From: RGIG6374 sp045600965
Lineage (GTDB): Bacteria; Bacteroidota; Bacteroidia; Bacteroidales; UBA932
DNA: 54,334 nucleotides
Assembly (NCBI GenBank): GCA_045600965.1
Contig: JAZRYW010000037.1
Location: 1-54,334 of the forward strand
Reading direction: 5' to 3'
Shown: positions 24,988-34,038 of the stretch, piece by piece
Layout of the letters: each line of letters begins with the position of its first letter
Numbering within the stretch: the stretch's first letter is position 1
Notes under the pieces: generated by a model
Database searches by the model: none
What the model was told of the DNA's origin: nothing
The model's input: the letters and a program-made list of their open reading frames with translations, nothing else
Position numbers and translations under genes: made by a program

Positions 24988-25390
24988 GAGCAGAAGCAAG
25001 GTTACAGCGGAATTCTCGATGTCGTCGATGACCGACATCGTGTTCCTGCTGCTGATATTCTTCCTGGTGACCTCAACGCTGATCAACCCCAACGCGCTGA
25101 AGCTCCTGCTTCCCAAGAGCACGGGCCAGGTATCGGCCAAGGCCACCGTGAGCGTTTCCATCAAGCACTATCCAAAGACCGACAGTTTCACCTACCACAT
25201 CAACGGTGACGCCGCTCCGGTCAGGTTCAATGAGATAGAGCCCGGCATACGGGAGCTTCTCGACGATCAGGATGACCCCACCTTCTCGATATACGCGGAC
25301 GAGACCGTCCCCATCCGTGAGGTCGTCGCGCTGATGAACATCGCAAAGAGAAACAACTACAAGGTCATAATGGCCACTTCCCCCGAATAG
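24977..25390 (+). CDS. ExbD/TolR biopolymer transport protein
   Basis: A 137-residue protein with one N-terminal membrane helix carrying the proton-carrying Asp in SMTDIVFLLLIFF, and a periplasmic domain ending in MNIAKRNNYKV. It partners the ExbB-like protein encoded just upstream. Start ATG 24977 lies inside the exbB 3' end, a common arrangement for coupled translation. Confidence 0.9.
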   Translation: MAIKSRSKVTAEFSMSSMTDIVFLLLIFFLVTSTLINPNALKLLLPKSTGQVSAKATVSVSIKHYPKTDSFTYHINGDAAPVRFNEIEPGIRELLDDQDDPTFSIYADETVPIREVVALMNIAKRNNYKVIMATSPE

Positions 25391-25399
25391 TTTCACGCT

Positions 25400-26173
25400 A
25401 TGAAGGAGAGCCACGAACAGAAATCGAAAAGGATGGTTACAGCAGGGTTCGCAACGCTGCTTTTCCATCTTTTTCTCGTGGCCTTATGCGCATACACCGG
25501 GCTCAGATATCTGGATCCGCCTCCGAAGGAGAAATCCCTTCTCGTGGAGTTCGAACCTGAAGCCGGACCTCTGGAGCTCAAGAGCGTGGAGGCTATCGCC
25601 GGTGTTGAGCCCAGGGCGCCTGAAGCGGACCCTGACAGGGATGTTGAACTGGTCCAGAAATCCGAGGGCCAGCACACTGGAAAGACGCTCAATGAAGCTC
25701 AGGAAGCCACTGTCGGCGACAATGGCGACGTGGAGGTCAAGGAGCCGGAGCGCAAGCCGGAGATAAACCGAAGGGCGCTTTTCAGCGCAGATAACAACCG
25801 GCAGAAAAAGGATACGGTTGCCGCACAGGTGGCTGACAAGGCCGGCGACGCCCTGAAGGAAGGGCACGCCGAAGGGAACACTCAGAGCGGCCGCACCGAC
25901 GGGGAGCCGTCAGTCAAGCTGCAGGGCCGTCAGATTCTCGGCAGCCTGCCCAAGCCCGCCTACGACGAGAATGCCGCCGGCAAGGTGGTGGTCAACATCA
26001 CCGTGGACGCGAAAGGCAACGTGACTTCCGCGACCATCAATCCGGTAGGCACCACCACCAACAACAGCGTCCTCAGGGAATCGGCCAGGAAGGCCGCGAT
26101 GAAGGCGAAGTTCAGCACAGGCAGCGATGTTGCCCAGTCGGGCACCATCACCTACATCTTCACACTGAAATAG
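25400..26173 (+). CDS. TonB family energy transducer
   Basis: A 257-residue protein with a single N-terminal helix (about 13-35), a long charged periplasmic linker rich in Glu, Lys and Asp, and a C-terminal TonB domain (about 175-257, KPAYDENAAGKVVVNITVD through YIFTLK). It would transmit ExbB/ExbD energy to outer-membrane receptors. The linker lacks the classical Pro-Lys repeats. The stop lies next to the convergent MFS gene with one base between. Confidence 0.88.
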   Translation: MKESHEQKSKRMVTAGFATLLFHLFLVALCAYTGLRYLDPPPKEKSLLVEFEPEAGPLELKSVEAIAGVEPRAPEADPDRDVELVQKSEGQHTGKTLNEAQEATVGDNGDVEVKEPERKPEINRRALFSADNNRQKKDTVAAQVADKAGDALKEGHAEGNTQSGRTDGEPSVKLQGRQILGSLPKPAYDENAAGKVVVNITVDAKGNVTSATINPVGTTTNNSVLRESARKAAMKAKFSTGSDVAQSGTITYIFTLK

Positions 26174-26174
26174 A

Positions 26175-27536
26175 CTATTTCCGGTTCGGCTCGTCGAGCT
26201 CGAGGGAGGGATTGGCGCGTGAAATGCGTCTGAGCAGCAGTGCCACCACTATCGCTGTCACGCCCAGGGAAATGAATATGTACTCCGCGTGCACGGCTGC
26301 CGTCACGTCGGAATATTCCCTGTTGTTGAATATCCTTCCGACGAAGATGGGAACCACAAGCATACCCATATTCTGTATCCAGTAGATGAGCGAGTATGCC
26401 GTGCCGAGATTCTTCTCGGGAACGATCTTGGGAACGGAAGGCCACATGGCCGAAGGGACGAGGGAATAGCCCACGCCGAGTATGGCTATCGACACATAGC
26501 CCCATACGGGTTCGCCCTGCGGCGCGAATCCGACCATCAGATGCGCTGCGAGCACCATCACCGCACCGGCAATCATCCAGCGTGTTCCCTTTCCCACCTT
26601 GTCCACCAGCGCGCCGAACAGAGGCGTGAAGATGACGGTGAAGAAGGGTATCATGGTGATGACCCACTTGGCGGCATCCACATCGAGATTGAACCGGGGA
26701 ATGATGATGGCCGTTCCGAACTTCTTGAAGGATATGATGCAGCAGTAGAAGAACACGCAGAGCAGCGAAATGAGTATGAAGCCCTTGTTGGTAAGGAGCT
26801 TGATGATGTCGGAAAAACGGAACTTGTCATTGTCGCGCACCTCGCCTCTCTGCGACACCACACCCTGCTGCCTGTCGAAGCGCGCATCCATAGCGACGAA
26901 GCAGGCCCAGAGGACAGCGCCGAGCAGGAGGATTACCATACCGGCCATAGCGGGTCTGTTGGTGTCGGAAAGGGCATACCATTCCTTTTCCGCTATCAGG
27001 ATGGGGGAAAGCACGAACGCCGTTGCCGTGCCGAGCCTTGCGATTGCAAGCTGCAGCCCCATCGCGAGGGCGACGTTGCGGCCCTTGAACCATTTGGCGA
27101 TGGAACGGGTCACGGCCACTCCGGCAATCTCGCTGCCCAGGCCGAATATCATACATCCCACGTAGGCAACAGTCAGGGAAGCATTGTGCGAAAGGCCCGG
27201 GGCTGAGATGGCGGCGGTGACAGCGGCCGCTCCGGCCACCATAAGGCCGACGAAGATCGAACCGACCAGACGGACGCCGAAGATGTCAAGGAGGATGCCG
27301 CACACTATGAGTCCGCCCCAGACGCAGAGGAAGGAGTATCCGCCGGCATAAAGTCCGTAGTCGGCGGAATCCCAGCCGAGCTGAAGGGCCTCGGGATTCT
27401 TGAATATCTGTGAGACGGTGGAGAACATATCGTCGAAGTAGTACGACGCGAACATTGGCACCACCAGGCAGGCGAGGGCTATCCAGCAGGCTATCCTGCC
27501 TGTCCTCAATGATTTTTCAGCGTTCAGAGCGGCCAT
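26175..27536 (-). CDS. Major facilitator superfamily transporter (second of pair)
   Basis: A 453-residue protein with about 12 membrane helices and MFS loop motifs (GILLDIFGVR in loop 2-3 and GALVDKVGKGTR in loop 8-9). It is related to the neighbouring upstream transporter: both have the same DKVGKG / DRVGKG loop, the shared PSAMWPSVPKI / PAALWPSVPKI stretch and an IYWIQN/IFWVQN helix. Substrate is unknown. It follows its paralogue by eight bases. Confidence 0.85.
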   Translation of the reverse strand: MAALNAEKSLRTGRIACWIALACLVVPMFASYYFDDMFSTVSQIFKNPEALQLGWDSADYGLYAGGYSFLCVWGGLIVCGILLDIFGVRLVGSIFVGLMVAGAAAVTAAISAPGLSHNASLTVAYVGCMIFGLGSEIAGVAVTRSIAKWFKGRNVALAMGLQLAIARLGTATAFVLSPILIAEKEWYALSDTNRPAMAGMVILLLGAVLWACFVAMDARFDRQQGVVSQRGEVRDNDKFRFSDIIKLLTNKGFILISLLCVFFYCCIISFKKFGTAIIIPRFNLDVDAAKWVITMIPFFTVIFTPLFGALVDKVGKGTRWMIAGAVMVLAAHLMVGFAPQGEPVWGYVSIAILGVGYSLVPSAMWPSVPKIVPEKNLGTAYSLIYWIQNMGMLVVPIFVGRIFNNREYSDVTAAVHAEYIFISLGVTAIVVALLLRRISRANPSLELDEPNRK

Positions 27537-27544
27537 CTGTCAGA

Positions 27545-28912
27545 TTATTTCCGGATATTGGGGAGTTCCAGGCCGTAGCCCTTCTTGCTGTCCTCGTTCT
27601 TGAGGAGTATGCTGAATATGAATGCAAGGACGCCGAATGACGAGAACACTATCATAGGCACGAGATAGCTTCCGGTCGACTGGCGGAGAGAACCTATTAT
27701 CTTGGGCACGAAGCACAGACCGATGTTCTGCACCCAGAATATCAGGCAGTATGCCGAGCCGAGTATCTTCTCGTCTATGATCTTGGGAACAGACGGCCAG
27801 AGGGCGGCGGGCACCAGGGAGAAACTTACTCCGAGGACAACTATGATGGTCACGGCAAGGACCTTGGAAGGGAATGCCGGAAGGAGGAATGCGAAGCAGA
27901 GATGGCACGCTATCATTATCAGCGAGCCGATCATCAGCATTGTGGCGCCCTTGCCCACCCTGTCGAGGAAACCGCCGAGCAGGGGTGTGAGGACCATCGC
28001 CAGTATGGGGAAGCAGCTGAAAAGACGGGCCGCAAGCGCAGCGTCGATGTTCAGGGTCTCCTCCAGGAAGTTGGGGGCATAGCGCTGGAACGGGAAGATT
28101 GCGCTGTAATAGAGGACGCACAGCAGAGCCACGATCCAGAACATCCTGCTTCTGAAGATTGCGCCGAGGTCGCTGATATGGAATTCATCCTCGGGGGACT
28201 TCTCCTCGGTGGCCAGGCCGGCTTCCACGAGCTGGGAATCGAACTTGCGGTCCATTATGCCGAAAATGATGAAATTGACGAGGCCTATGCAGAGCAGCGC
28301 GCCGCAGAAGCCCAGGGGCGCGAGTATGCTGTCATTGAACCTGGCGGAGATCAGGGGGGCTATCCACATCACGCCGAAAACGCCAAGACGGGCGATGGCC
28401 ATCTCGAGGCCCATCGCCATAGCCATTTCCTTGCCCTTGAACCATTTCGCAAGAATCTTGGAAACATTCGTCCCCTCCATCTCGCAGCCGCAGCCGAAGA
28501 TCATGAAGCCGAGAGAGGCCATCTTTGCGCTTGCAGGCATCTCAGTCCACCAGCTTCCGAGCCAGGCGGCGAAGGAAGTGGTCTGGAACCAGTCGCTGAT
28601 TCCCACGAACTTGATGGACGCTCCGATCACCATAAGGGCGGCCGAGAGCACACCGGAGAAGCGCACGCCCAGCTTGTCGAGAAGCACGCCCGCGATTATG
28701 AGGAATCCGCAGACGTTGAGTATGTATTCGGATGCGGCGTAGGTGCCGAACACGGAGCTGTTCCAGCCGAGGCCGGATTCAACAAGAGACTTGAGCGGGG
28801 ACATCACGTCCACGAACATATAGGCGAAGAACATCATCAGCGCCACGAGAGCCAGGACGGTCCATCTCATCACCGGTGAGTCATTCATCAGTTTTACTGT
28901 TTTTTCAGACAT
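27545..28912 (-). CDS. Major facilitator superfamily transporter (first of pair)
   Basis: A 455-residue protein with about 12 membrane helices; GVLLDKLGVRFSG marks loop 2-3 and GGFLDRVGKGATM the loop 8-9 repeat. The similarity to the next gene indicates tandem duplication followed by divergence. The two could form a pair with different substrates or a heteromer; neither can be shown here. It is divergent from purA, with a good promoter between them. Confidence 0.85.
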   Translation of the reverse strand: MSEKTVKLMNDSPVMRWTVLALVALMMFFAYMFVDVMSPLKSLVESGLGWNSSVFGTYAASEYILNVCGFLIIAGVLLDKLGVRFSGVLSAALMVIGASIKFVGISDWFQTTSFAAWLGSWWTEMPASAKMASLGFMIFGCGCEMEGTNVSKILAKWFKGKEMAMAMGLEMAIARLGVFGVMWIAPLISARFNDSILAPLGFCGALLCIGLVNFIIFGIMDRKFDSQLVEAGLATEEKSPEDEFHISDLGAIFRSRMFWIVALLCVLYYSAIFPFQRYAPNFLEETLNIDAALAARLFSCFPILAMVLTPLLGGFLDRVGKGATMLMIGSLIMIACHLCFAFLLPAFPSKVLAVTIIVVLGVSFSLVPAALWPSVPKIIDEKILGSAYCLIFWVQNIGLCFVPKIIGSLRQSTGSYLVPMIVFSSFGVLAFIFSILLKNEDSKKGYGLELPNIRK

Positions 28913-28948
28913 TGTTTATTGTTTTTAGGTATTTGCATCAAAGTGCCG

Positions 28949-28980
28949 CTAATTTAGTCCGTTTTGCCAATTTGTGCAAA
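28949..28980 (-). promoter_or_regulatory. Promoter TTTG-N20-TAAATTAG (MFS pair)
   Basis: On the minus strand TTTG (28980-28977) is followed after 20 bases by TAAATTAG (28956-28949), one mismatch from TAnnTTTG. The MFS start is 37 bases downstream. Confidence 0.5.
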
Positions 28981-29009
28981 TTTCCCTTTCTCCTTTTGGA
29001 AAGAATGGC

Positions 29010-29017
29010 TAAATTCG
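29010..29017 (+). promoter_or_regulatory. Weak -7 candidate TAAATTCG (purA)
   Basis: TAAATTCG has one mismatch to TAnnTTTG and lies 24 bases before the purA ATG. No clear -33 TTG is at the right distance, so the call is tentative. Confidence 0.25.
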
Positions 29018-29040
29018 CAAGTTCAAAAAAAAGACCTTAT

Positions 29041-30312
29041 ATGAAAATCGATGTAGTTCTCGGCCTCCAGTGGGGCGATGAAGGAAAAGGAAAGATTGTT
29101 GACGTACTTGCGGAACGTTATCCTATGATAGCCCGCTTCCAGGGCGGCTCCAACGCCGGTCATTCAATCCAGTTCGGGGATACGGCCTTCGTGCTGCACA
29201 CCATACCATCCGGCATATTCAGGAAAGGCACGACCAACTTCATCGGCAACGGAGTCGTCTTCGACCCGATGATATTCAAGGAGGAAGCCGAGGCCATAGG
29301 CAAACTGGGCGTGCCCGTCAGGGAACGCCTTGTGATATCCAAGAAGGCCCATCTGATACTTCCCACCCACCGCATCATAGATGCCGCAAGCGAAGCCTCC
29401 AAAGGGGCTTCCAAGATAGGATCCACCCTCAAGGGCATAGGCCCCGCCTATATGGACAAGTCCGGACGCAACGGCCTCAGGGTGGGCGACGTGCTCACGC
29501 CTGACTTTATGGACAGGTTCAAGGCCCTCAAGGCAAAGCACATCGAATTCCTCAAGCAGTTCGATTATGAGTATGATCCTCAGTGGAACGAAAGACAGTG
29601 GCTGGATGCCATCGAATATCTGCGGTCATTCAATCTGGTCGACGGCGAATATATGATGGACGAATGGCTCAACAAACGCAACCAGCGCGTGCTGGCCGAA
29701 GGCGCACAGGGCTCGATGCTCGACGTCGATTTCGGCTCCTACCCCTTCGTCACTTCGTCCTCCACCACCTGTGCCGGCGTATGCACGGGCCTCGGTGTCT
29801 GCCCTACCTCCATCGGGGATGTGTACGGCATTTTCAAGGCCTATTGCACCAGGGTGGGCAGCGGACCGTTCCCCACAGAGCTTAACGACGGGACGGGCGA
29901 GCTTCTGCGCACGAGGGGCCACGAGTTCGGAGCTACGACAGGCCGCCCCCGCAGGACGGGCTGGCTTGACCTTGTCGCCCTCAAATATGCCATAATGCTT
30001 TCCGGAGTCAACAGCCTGATTATGATGAAATCCGACGTGATGGACGATTTCGACACCATAAAGGTCGCCGTGGCATACGAAATCGACGGGAAGGTCACCG
30101 ACCGTGTGCCCTACGACACCTATGCGGAAGTGCACCCTATATATAAGGAGTTCGCGGGATGGAAGAGGGACCTCTCCACCGCGCGTTCCGAAGAGGAACT
30201 GCCCTTCGAGTTCATGACCTACATCCGTTTCATCGAGAAGGAGACAGGCATTCCGGTCAAGATCATTTCCGTAGGTCCGGACCGCGACGCCACCATCATC
30301 CGCGAAGACTGA
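29041..30312 (+). CDS. purA: Adenylosuccinate synthetase
   Basis: A 423-residue enzyme joining IMP and aspartate with GTP in AMP synthesis. The P-loop GDEGKGK, GGSNAGHS, GSTLKGIGPAY and the switch region GATTGRPRRTGW are all seen. The open frame extends upstream to 28876, but ATG 29041 is chosen: the family begins directly with the KIDVVLGLQWGDEGK motif, and the earlier codons cover the promoter region. dxs follows nine bases later. Confidence 0.95.
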   Translation: MKIDVVLGLQWGDEGKGKIVDVLAERYPMIARFQGGSNAGHSIQFGDTAFVLHTIPSGIFRKGTTNFIGNGVVFDPMIFKEEAEAIGKLGVPVRERLVISKKAHLILPTHRIIDAASEASKGASKIGSTLKGIGPAYMDKSGRNGLRVGDVLTPDFMDRFKALKAKHIEFLKQFDYEYDPQWNERQWLDAIEYLRSFNLVDGEYMMDEWLNKRNQRVLAEGAQGSMLDVDFGSYPFVTSSSTTCAGVCTGLGVCPTSIGDVYGIFKAYCTRVGSGPFPTELNDGTGELLRTRGHEFGATTGRPRRTGWLDLVALKYAIMLSGVNSLIMMKSDVMDDFDTIKVAVAYEIDGKVTDRVPYDTYAEVHPIYKEFAGWKRDLSTARSEEELPFEFMTYIRFIEKETGIPVKIISVGPDRDATIIRED

Positions 30313-30321
30313 CAACCTCCG

Positions 30322-32196
30322 GTGACCGTTCTTGACAAAATAGAGAGTCCCGCTGACCTGAGGAGTCTCGACAGCGCTCTTTTGCCCGGGCTCTGCCGCG
30401 AGATCCGTGACTATATGGTGGACTGCTGCTCGACCAACCCCGGCCATCTGGGCGCCAGCCTCGGCACCGTCGAACTCACGGTCGCCCTGCACAGGGTTTT
30501 CGACACACCTTATGACGAGATAGTATGGGACGTGGGACATCAGGCCTACGCCCACAAGATACTCACCGGACGCCGCGAAGCCTTCCGCAAGAACCGCAAA
30601 TGGGACGGTATCAGCGGTTTCCCCAAGCGCAGCGAGAGTCCTTACGACGCTTTCGGCACCGGCCATTCATCCACATCCATAGCCGCAGCCCTCGGACTTG
30701 CCGTTGCGGCCGGAAGAAAGGGGGAAAAGCGCCACCTGATAGCGGTCATAGGCGACGGGGCGATGACGGGTGGCCTTGCATACGAGGGGCTGAACTATGC
30801 AGGAAGCCTCAACGATGACATCCTCATCATCCTCAACGACAATCACATCTCCATAGACGACAATACCGGAGCCCTTCACAACTATCTGATGCGCCTGACC
30901 ACGAGCAGCAGATACAATGCCGCCAAGGAAAGGATATGGGACCGCCTCCAGGGGACCAGGATACAGGGATGCATTCAGAAGATTGTCAAGAACGCCAAGC
31001 GCAGCTTTATGAAAGGCGATGCCAGCGGGTCGCTCTTCGATTCTCTGGGATGCCGTTATTTCGGCCCGGTTGACGGGCACGACCTTGACCAGCTCATATT
31101 CACCCTGAACAGGCTGAAAGGCATAAAGGGCCCGAAACTGCTGCACGTGGTCACCGTAAAGGGCAAGGGGTACAAACCCGCGGAGGAGAACCAGACGCTC
31201 TGGCACGCCCCCGGCAGGTTCGACCCCGGAACCGGTATGCGCATCCCCCGCCAGGACAGCAGGTCACGCTACCAGGACGTGTTCGGACAGACTCTGTCCG
31301 ACCTTATGGACCTCGATGACAGGATAGTGGGCGTGACGCCGGCGATGGCCACAGGCTGCGGGATGAACATCGCCCAGAAGACCCATCCGGAAAGGGTGTA
31401 CGATGTCGGCATCGCGGAGCAGTGCGCCGTCACCTTCGCCTCGGGGCTGGCCGCGGGAGGCCTTGTCCCGTTCTGCAACATATACTCCTCTTTTATGCAG
31501 CGCTCCTACGACAACGTGATACACGATGCCGCCCTTCAGGGCCTGAAGGTCATATTCTGCCTCGACCGCGCCGGTCTCGTGGGAGAGGACGGAGCCACTC
31601 ACACGGGTGCGTTCGATATGGCATTCTTCCGACCGATACCGGGTCTGACGATAGCGTCCCCTATGAACGAACGGGAATTGCGCGATATGATGTACAGCGC
31701 GACCGAAGGGCAGTGGAATACACCTGTCATAAGATACCCGCGCGGCTGCGGGCAGGGAGTGGAATGGAAGGAAACGCCTTTCCGCTACATCGGGCCCGGA
31801 AGCGCACGGAAGCTGTCGGAAGGCAGGGACGTGGCGCTGCTCAGCATAGGTCCGGTAGGCAACAAGGCGGCCGAAGCCGCCGCCAGAGCCGCAGAGGCGG
31901 GGATCGGCGTGCTTCATTATGATATGCGCTTCCTCAAGCCGCTGGATATTGCGGCGCTTGAAGAGGCCTGCGCCCTGCCGTATGTGATCACGGTGGAGGA
32001 CGGAAGCATAAGCGGAGGCCTTGCATCAGCCGTTGCGGAGCATATCGCGGAGAGCTCCTCGAACTGCAGGCTCATCCCGCTCGGCATACCCGACCGCTTC
32101 ATAAAACAGGGCACTCCGGAAGAGCAATATTCCGACTGCGGATTCAATGTGGACGACATTTTCGAGGCGCTGGCGGCGTGTGGCAAAAAAAAATGA
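30322..32196 (+). CDS. dxs: 1-deoxy-D-xylulose-5-phosphate synthase
   Basis: A 624-residue thiamine diphosphate enzyme that condenses pyruvate and glyceraldehyde 3-phosphate, the first step of the MEP isoprenoid pathway. The TPP motif begins GDGAMTGGLAYEGLN, the His motif is GHQAYAHKIL, and the pyrimidine domain contains DRAGLVGEDGATHTG. The start is a GTG codon nine bases after purA. Length is normal. Confidence 0.95.
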   Translation: MTVLDKIESPADLRSLDSALLPGLCREIRDYMVDCCSTNPGHLGASLGTVELTVALHRVFDTPYDEIVWDVGHQAYAHKILTGRREAFRKNRKWDGISGFPKRSESPYDAFGTGHSSTSIAAALGLAVAAGRKGEKRHLIAVIGDGAMTGGLAYEGLNYAGSLNDDILIILNDNHISIDDNTGALHNYLMRLTTSSRYNAAKERIWDRLQGTRIQGCIQKIVKNAKRSFMKGDASGSLFDSLGCRYFGPVDGHDLDQLIFTLNRLKGIKGPKLLHVVTVKGKGYKPAEENQTLWHAPGRFDPGTGMRIPRQDSRSRYQDVFGQTLSDLMDLDDRIVGVTPAMATGCGMNIAQKTHPERVYDVGIAEQCAVTFASGLAAGGLVPFCNIYSSFMQRSYDNVIHDAALQGLKVIFCLDRAGLVGEDGATHTGAFDMAFFRPIPGLTIASPMNERELRDMMYSATEGQWNTPVIRYPRGCGQGVEWKETPFRYIGPGSARKLSEGRDVALLSIGPVGNKAAEAAARAAEAGIGVLHYDMRFLKPLDIAALEEACALPYVITVEDGSISGGLASAVAEHIAESSSNCRLIPLGIPDRFIKQGTPEEQYSDCGFNVDDIFEALAACGKKK

Positions 32197-32201
32197 AATT
32201 G

Positions 32202-32233
32202 TTTTGCAGAATAAAAGAAAACCTATATATTTG
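32202..32233 (+). promoter_or_regulatory. Promoter TTTTG-N19-TATATTTG (tRNA-tuf operon)
   Basis: TTTTG (32202-32206), 19 bases, then TATATTTG (32226-32233), a strong Bacteroidota promoter. It lies 29 bases before tRNA-Thr and probably drives the four tRNAs and tuf. Confidence 0.7.
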
Positions 32234-32262
32234 CAGTCCCAAACAAAGGGGCTTGAAATTTT

Positions 32263-32336
32263 GCCGATGTAGCTCAGTTGGCCAGAGCAGCTGATTTGTA
32301 ATCAGCAGGTCGTGGGTTCGACTCCCTCCATCGGCT
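32263..32336 (+). tRNA. tRNA-Thr (anticodon TGT)
   Basis: The acceptor stem pairs GCCGATG with CATCGGC. The D arm is GCTC/GAGC, the anticodon loop is TTTGTAA within CTGAT/ATCAG, and the T arm is GTGGG-TTCGACT-CCCTC, with one G-T pair. CCA is not encoded. It is the first of four tRNAs before tuf. Confidence 0.96.
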
Positions 32337-32357
32337 CTTTGAAAGAATGAGATATTT

Positions 32358-32440
32358 GGGGAGATACCAAAGTGGCCAACTGGGGCAGACTGTAAATCTG
32401 CTGGCGCACGCCTTCGTAAGTTCGAATCTTGCTCTCCCCA
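32358..32440 (+). tRNA. tRNA-Tyr (anticodon GTA)
   Basis: The acceptor stem pairs GGGGAGA with TCTCCCC. The anticodon stem CAGAC/ATCTG (one mismatch or wobble) holds GTA. A long class II variable arm (CTGGCGCACGCCTTCG region) is present, as expected for Tyr. CCA is not encoded. Confidence 0.95.
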
Positions 32441-32453
32441 CTTTTTTTTTGTC

Positions 32454-32526
32454 GCGGAAGTAGCTCAGTTGGTAGAGCATCAGCCTTCCAAGCTGAGGGT
32501 CGCGGGTTCGAACCTCGTCTTCCGCT
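32454..32526 (+). tRNA. tRNA-Gly (anticodon TCC)
   Basis: The acceptor stem pairs GCGGAAG with CTTCCGC. The anticodon stem CAGCC/AGCTG encloses a loop with TCC. The T arm is GCGGG-TTCGAAC-CTCGT, with G-T pairs. CCA is not encoded. Confidence 0.95.
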
Positions 32527-32546
32527 CGAATTGACAGATTGATAAT

Positions 32547-32618
32547 GCTGGTGTAGCTCAGGGGTAGAGCGCTTCCTTGGTAAGGAAGAGGTCGAGAGTT
32601 CAATTCTCTCCACCAGCT
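32547..32618 (+). tRNA. tRNA-Thr (anticodon GGT)
   Basis: The acceptor stem pairs GCTGGTG with CACCAGC. The anticodon stem CTTCC/GGAAG encloses TTGGTAA. The T arm is GAGAG-TTCAATT-CTCTC. It lies 26 bases before tuf. Confidence 0.96.
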
Positions 32619-32644
32619 CAACAACTCATATAATACGCACTATT

Positions 32645-33832
32645 ATGGCAAAAGAAACATTCAAAAGGGACAAACCCCATGTTAACATCGGTACAATCGG
32701 CCATGTTGACCACGGCAAGACTACTCTGACTGCAGCCATCACAACTGTTCTCGCACGCCAGGGTCTCTCTGAAGTCCGTTCATTCGACTCCATCGACAAC
32801 GCTCCTGAAGAAAAGGAACGTGGTATTACCATCAACACCGCTCACGTTGAGTATCAGACCGCTACCCGCCACTACGCACACGTAGACTGCCCGGGCCACG
32901 CCGACTATGTGAAGAACATGGTAACAGGTGCCGCTCAGATGGATGGCGCTATCCTCGTTGTAGCAGCAACTGATGGTCCTATGCCCCAGACTCGTGAACA
33001 CATCCTTCTGGCCCGCCAGGTGAATGTGCCCAGAATCGTCGTTTTCCTCAACAAGGTCGACATCGTCGATGACCCCGAAATGGTGGAACTCGTTGAAATG
33101 GAAGTCCGCGACCTCCTTTCATTCTATGATTTCGACGGTGAAAACACCCCCGTTATCTGCGGTTCGGCACTCGGCGCACTCAACGGTGACCCTCAGTGGG
33201 AAGCAAAGGTTATGGAACTTATGAACGCAGTGGACACCTATATCGAACTTCCTCCGCGTCTTACCGACAAGCCTTTCCTTATGCCTATCGAAGACATCTT
33301 CTCAATCACCGGACGTGGTACAGTTGCTACCGGACGTATCGAACAGGGTACCATCCACGTTGGCGACGAAATCCAGATCATCGGTCTCGGCGACGAACCC
33401 AAGAAGTCTGTTGTAACCGGTGTTGAAATGTTCCGCAAGCTCCTCGATCAGGGTGAAGCAGGTGACAACGTCGGCCTCCTCCTCCGCGGTATCGACAAGA
33501 AGGAAGTTAAGCGTGGTCAGGTTATCGCACGCCCCGGCACCATCACTCCTCACCAGCAGTTCAAGGCTCAGATATACGTTCTCAAGAAAGACGAAGGTGG
33601 CCGCCACACTCCTTTCAAGAACAAATATCGTCCTCAGTTCTTCATCCGCACCCTTGACATCACCGGTGAAATCACTCTTCCCGAAGGTATCGAAATGGTT
33701 ATGCCCGGCGATAACGTTGAAATCAAGGTTGACCTCATCTACCCTGTTGCAGTCAACGAAGGTCTGCAGTTCGCAATCCGCGAAGGCGGCCGTACAGTTG
33801 GTGCAGGTCAGGTAATCGGTCTGATCGACTAA
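32645..33832 (+). CDS. tuf: Elongation factor Tu
   Basis: A 395-residue GTPase that delivers aminoacyl-tRNA to the ribosome. The G motifs GHVDHGKT, DCPGHADY and NKVDIVDD, the effector region ERGITINTAHVEY, and domains 2 and 3 are complete. The only unusual point is context: it is preceded by the same four tRNAs as E. coli tufB. It is followed by a hairpin terminator and tRNA-Trp. Confidence 0.98.
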   Translation: MAKETFKRDKPHVNIGTIGHVDHGKTTLTAAITTVLARQGLSEVRSFDSIDNAPEEKERGITINTAHVEYQTATRHYAHVDCPGHADYVKNMVTGAAQMDGAILVVAATDGPMPQTREHILLARQVNVPRIVVFLNKVDIVDDPEMVELVEMEVRDLLSFYDFDGENTPVICGSALGALNGDPQWEAKVMELMNAVDTYIELPPRLTDKPFLMPIEDIFSITGRGTVATGRIEQGTIHVGDEIQIIGLGDEPKKSVVTGVEMFRKLLDQGEAGDNVGLLLRGIDKKEVKRGQVIARPGTITPHQQFKAQIYVLKKDEGGRHTPFKNKYRPQFFIRTLDITGEITLPEGIEMVMPGDNVEIKVDLIYPVAVNEGLQFAIREGGRTVGAGQVIGLID

Positions 33833-33851
33833 TACTGAAAAACCGTATATC

Positions 33852-33883
33852 AAGGTGCCTTCTTCTACAAGGGGGCACCTTTA
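33852..33883 (+). terminator. Hairpin terminator after tuf
   Basis: AAGGTGCC (33852-33859) pairs exactly with GGCACCTT (33874-33881) across a 14-base loop. The T-run is short (TTT then A), so termination may be partial and allow reading into tRNA-Trp two bases later. Confidence 0.55.
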
Positions 33884-33884
33884 T

Positions 33885-33955
33885 AGGGGAATAGAACAAG
33901 GGTAGTTCAGCGGTCTCCAAAACCGTCGATGTGGGTTCGAATCCTGCTTCCCCTG
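33885..33955 (+). tRNA. tRNA-Trp (anticodon CCA)
   Basis: The acceptor stem pairs AGGGGAA with TTCCCCT. The D stem is GAAC/GTTC, the anticodon stem GCGGT/ACCGT holds CTCCAAA, and the T arm is GTGGG-TTCGAAT-CCTGC with wobble pairs. CCA is not encoded. It lies 83 bases before secE. Confidence 0.95.
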
Positions 33956-34038
33956 CAAATGAGTCCGACTGTTACGGGTCGGTATCATAAACCGGCAGAA
34001 GAGAAAGCTTCCAGTCCCGTCTGCTAAACAAATAAAAA

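Noticed and set aside
32441..32450. T-run after tRNA-Tyr as a terminator
   Set aside because: No stem other than the tRNA itself precedes it, and two more tRNAs plus tuf follow in the same transcript.
33885..33955. tRNA-Trp as a pseudogene because of its unusual D stem GAAC/GTTC
   Set aside because: The stem pairs fully and all other arms are intact; it is an ordinary variant.
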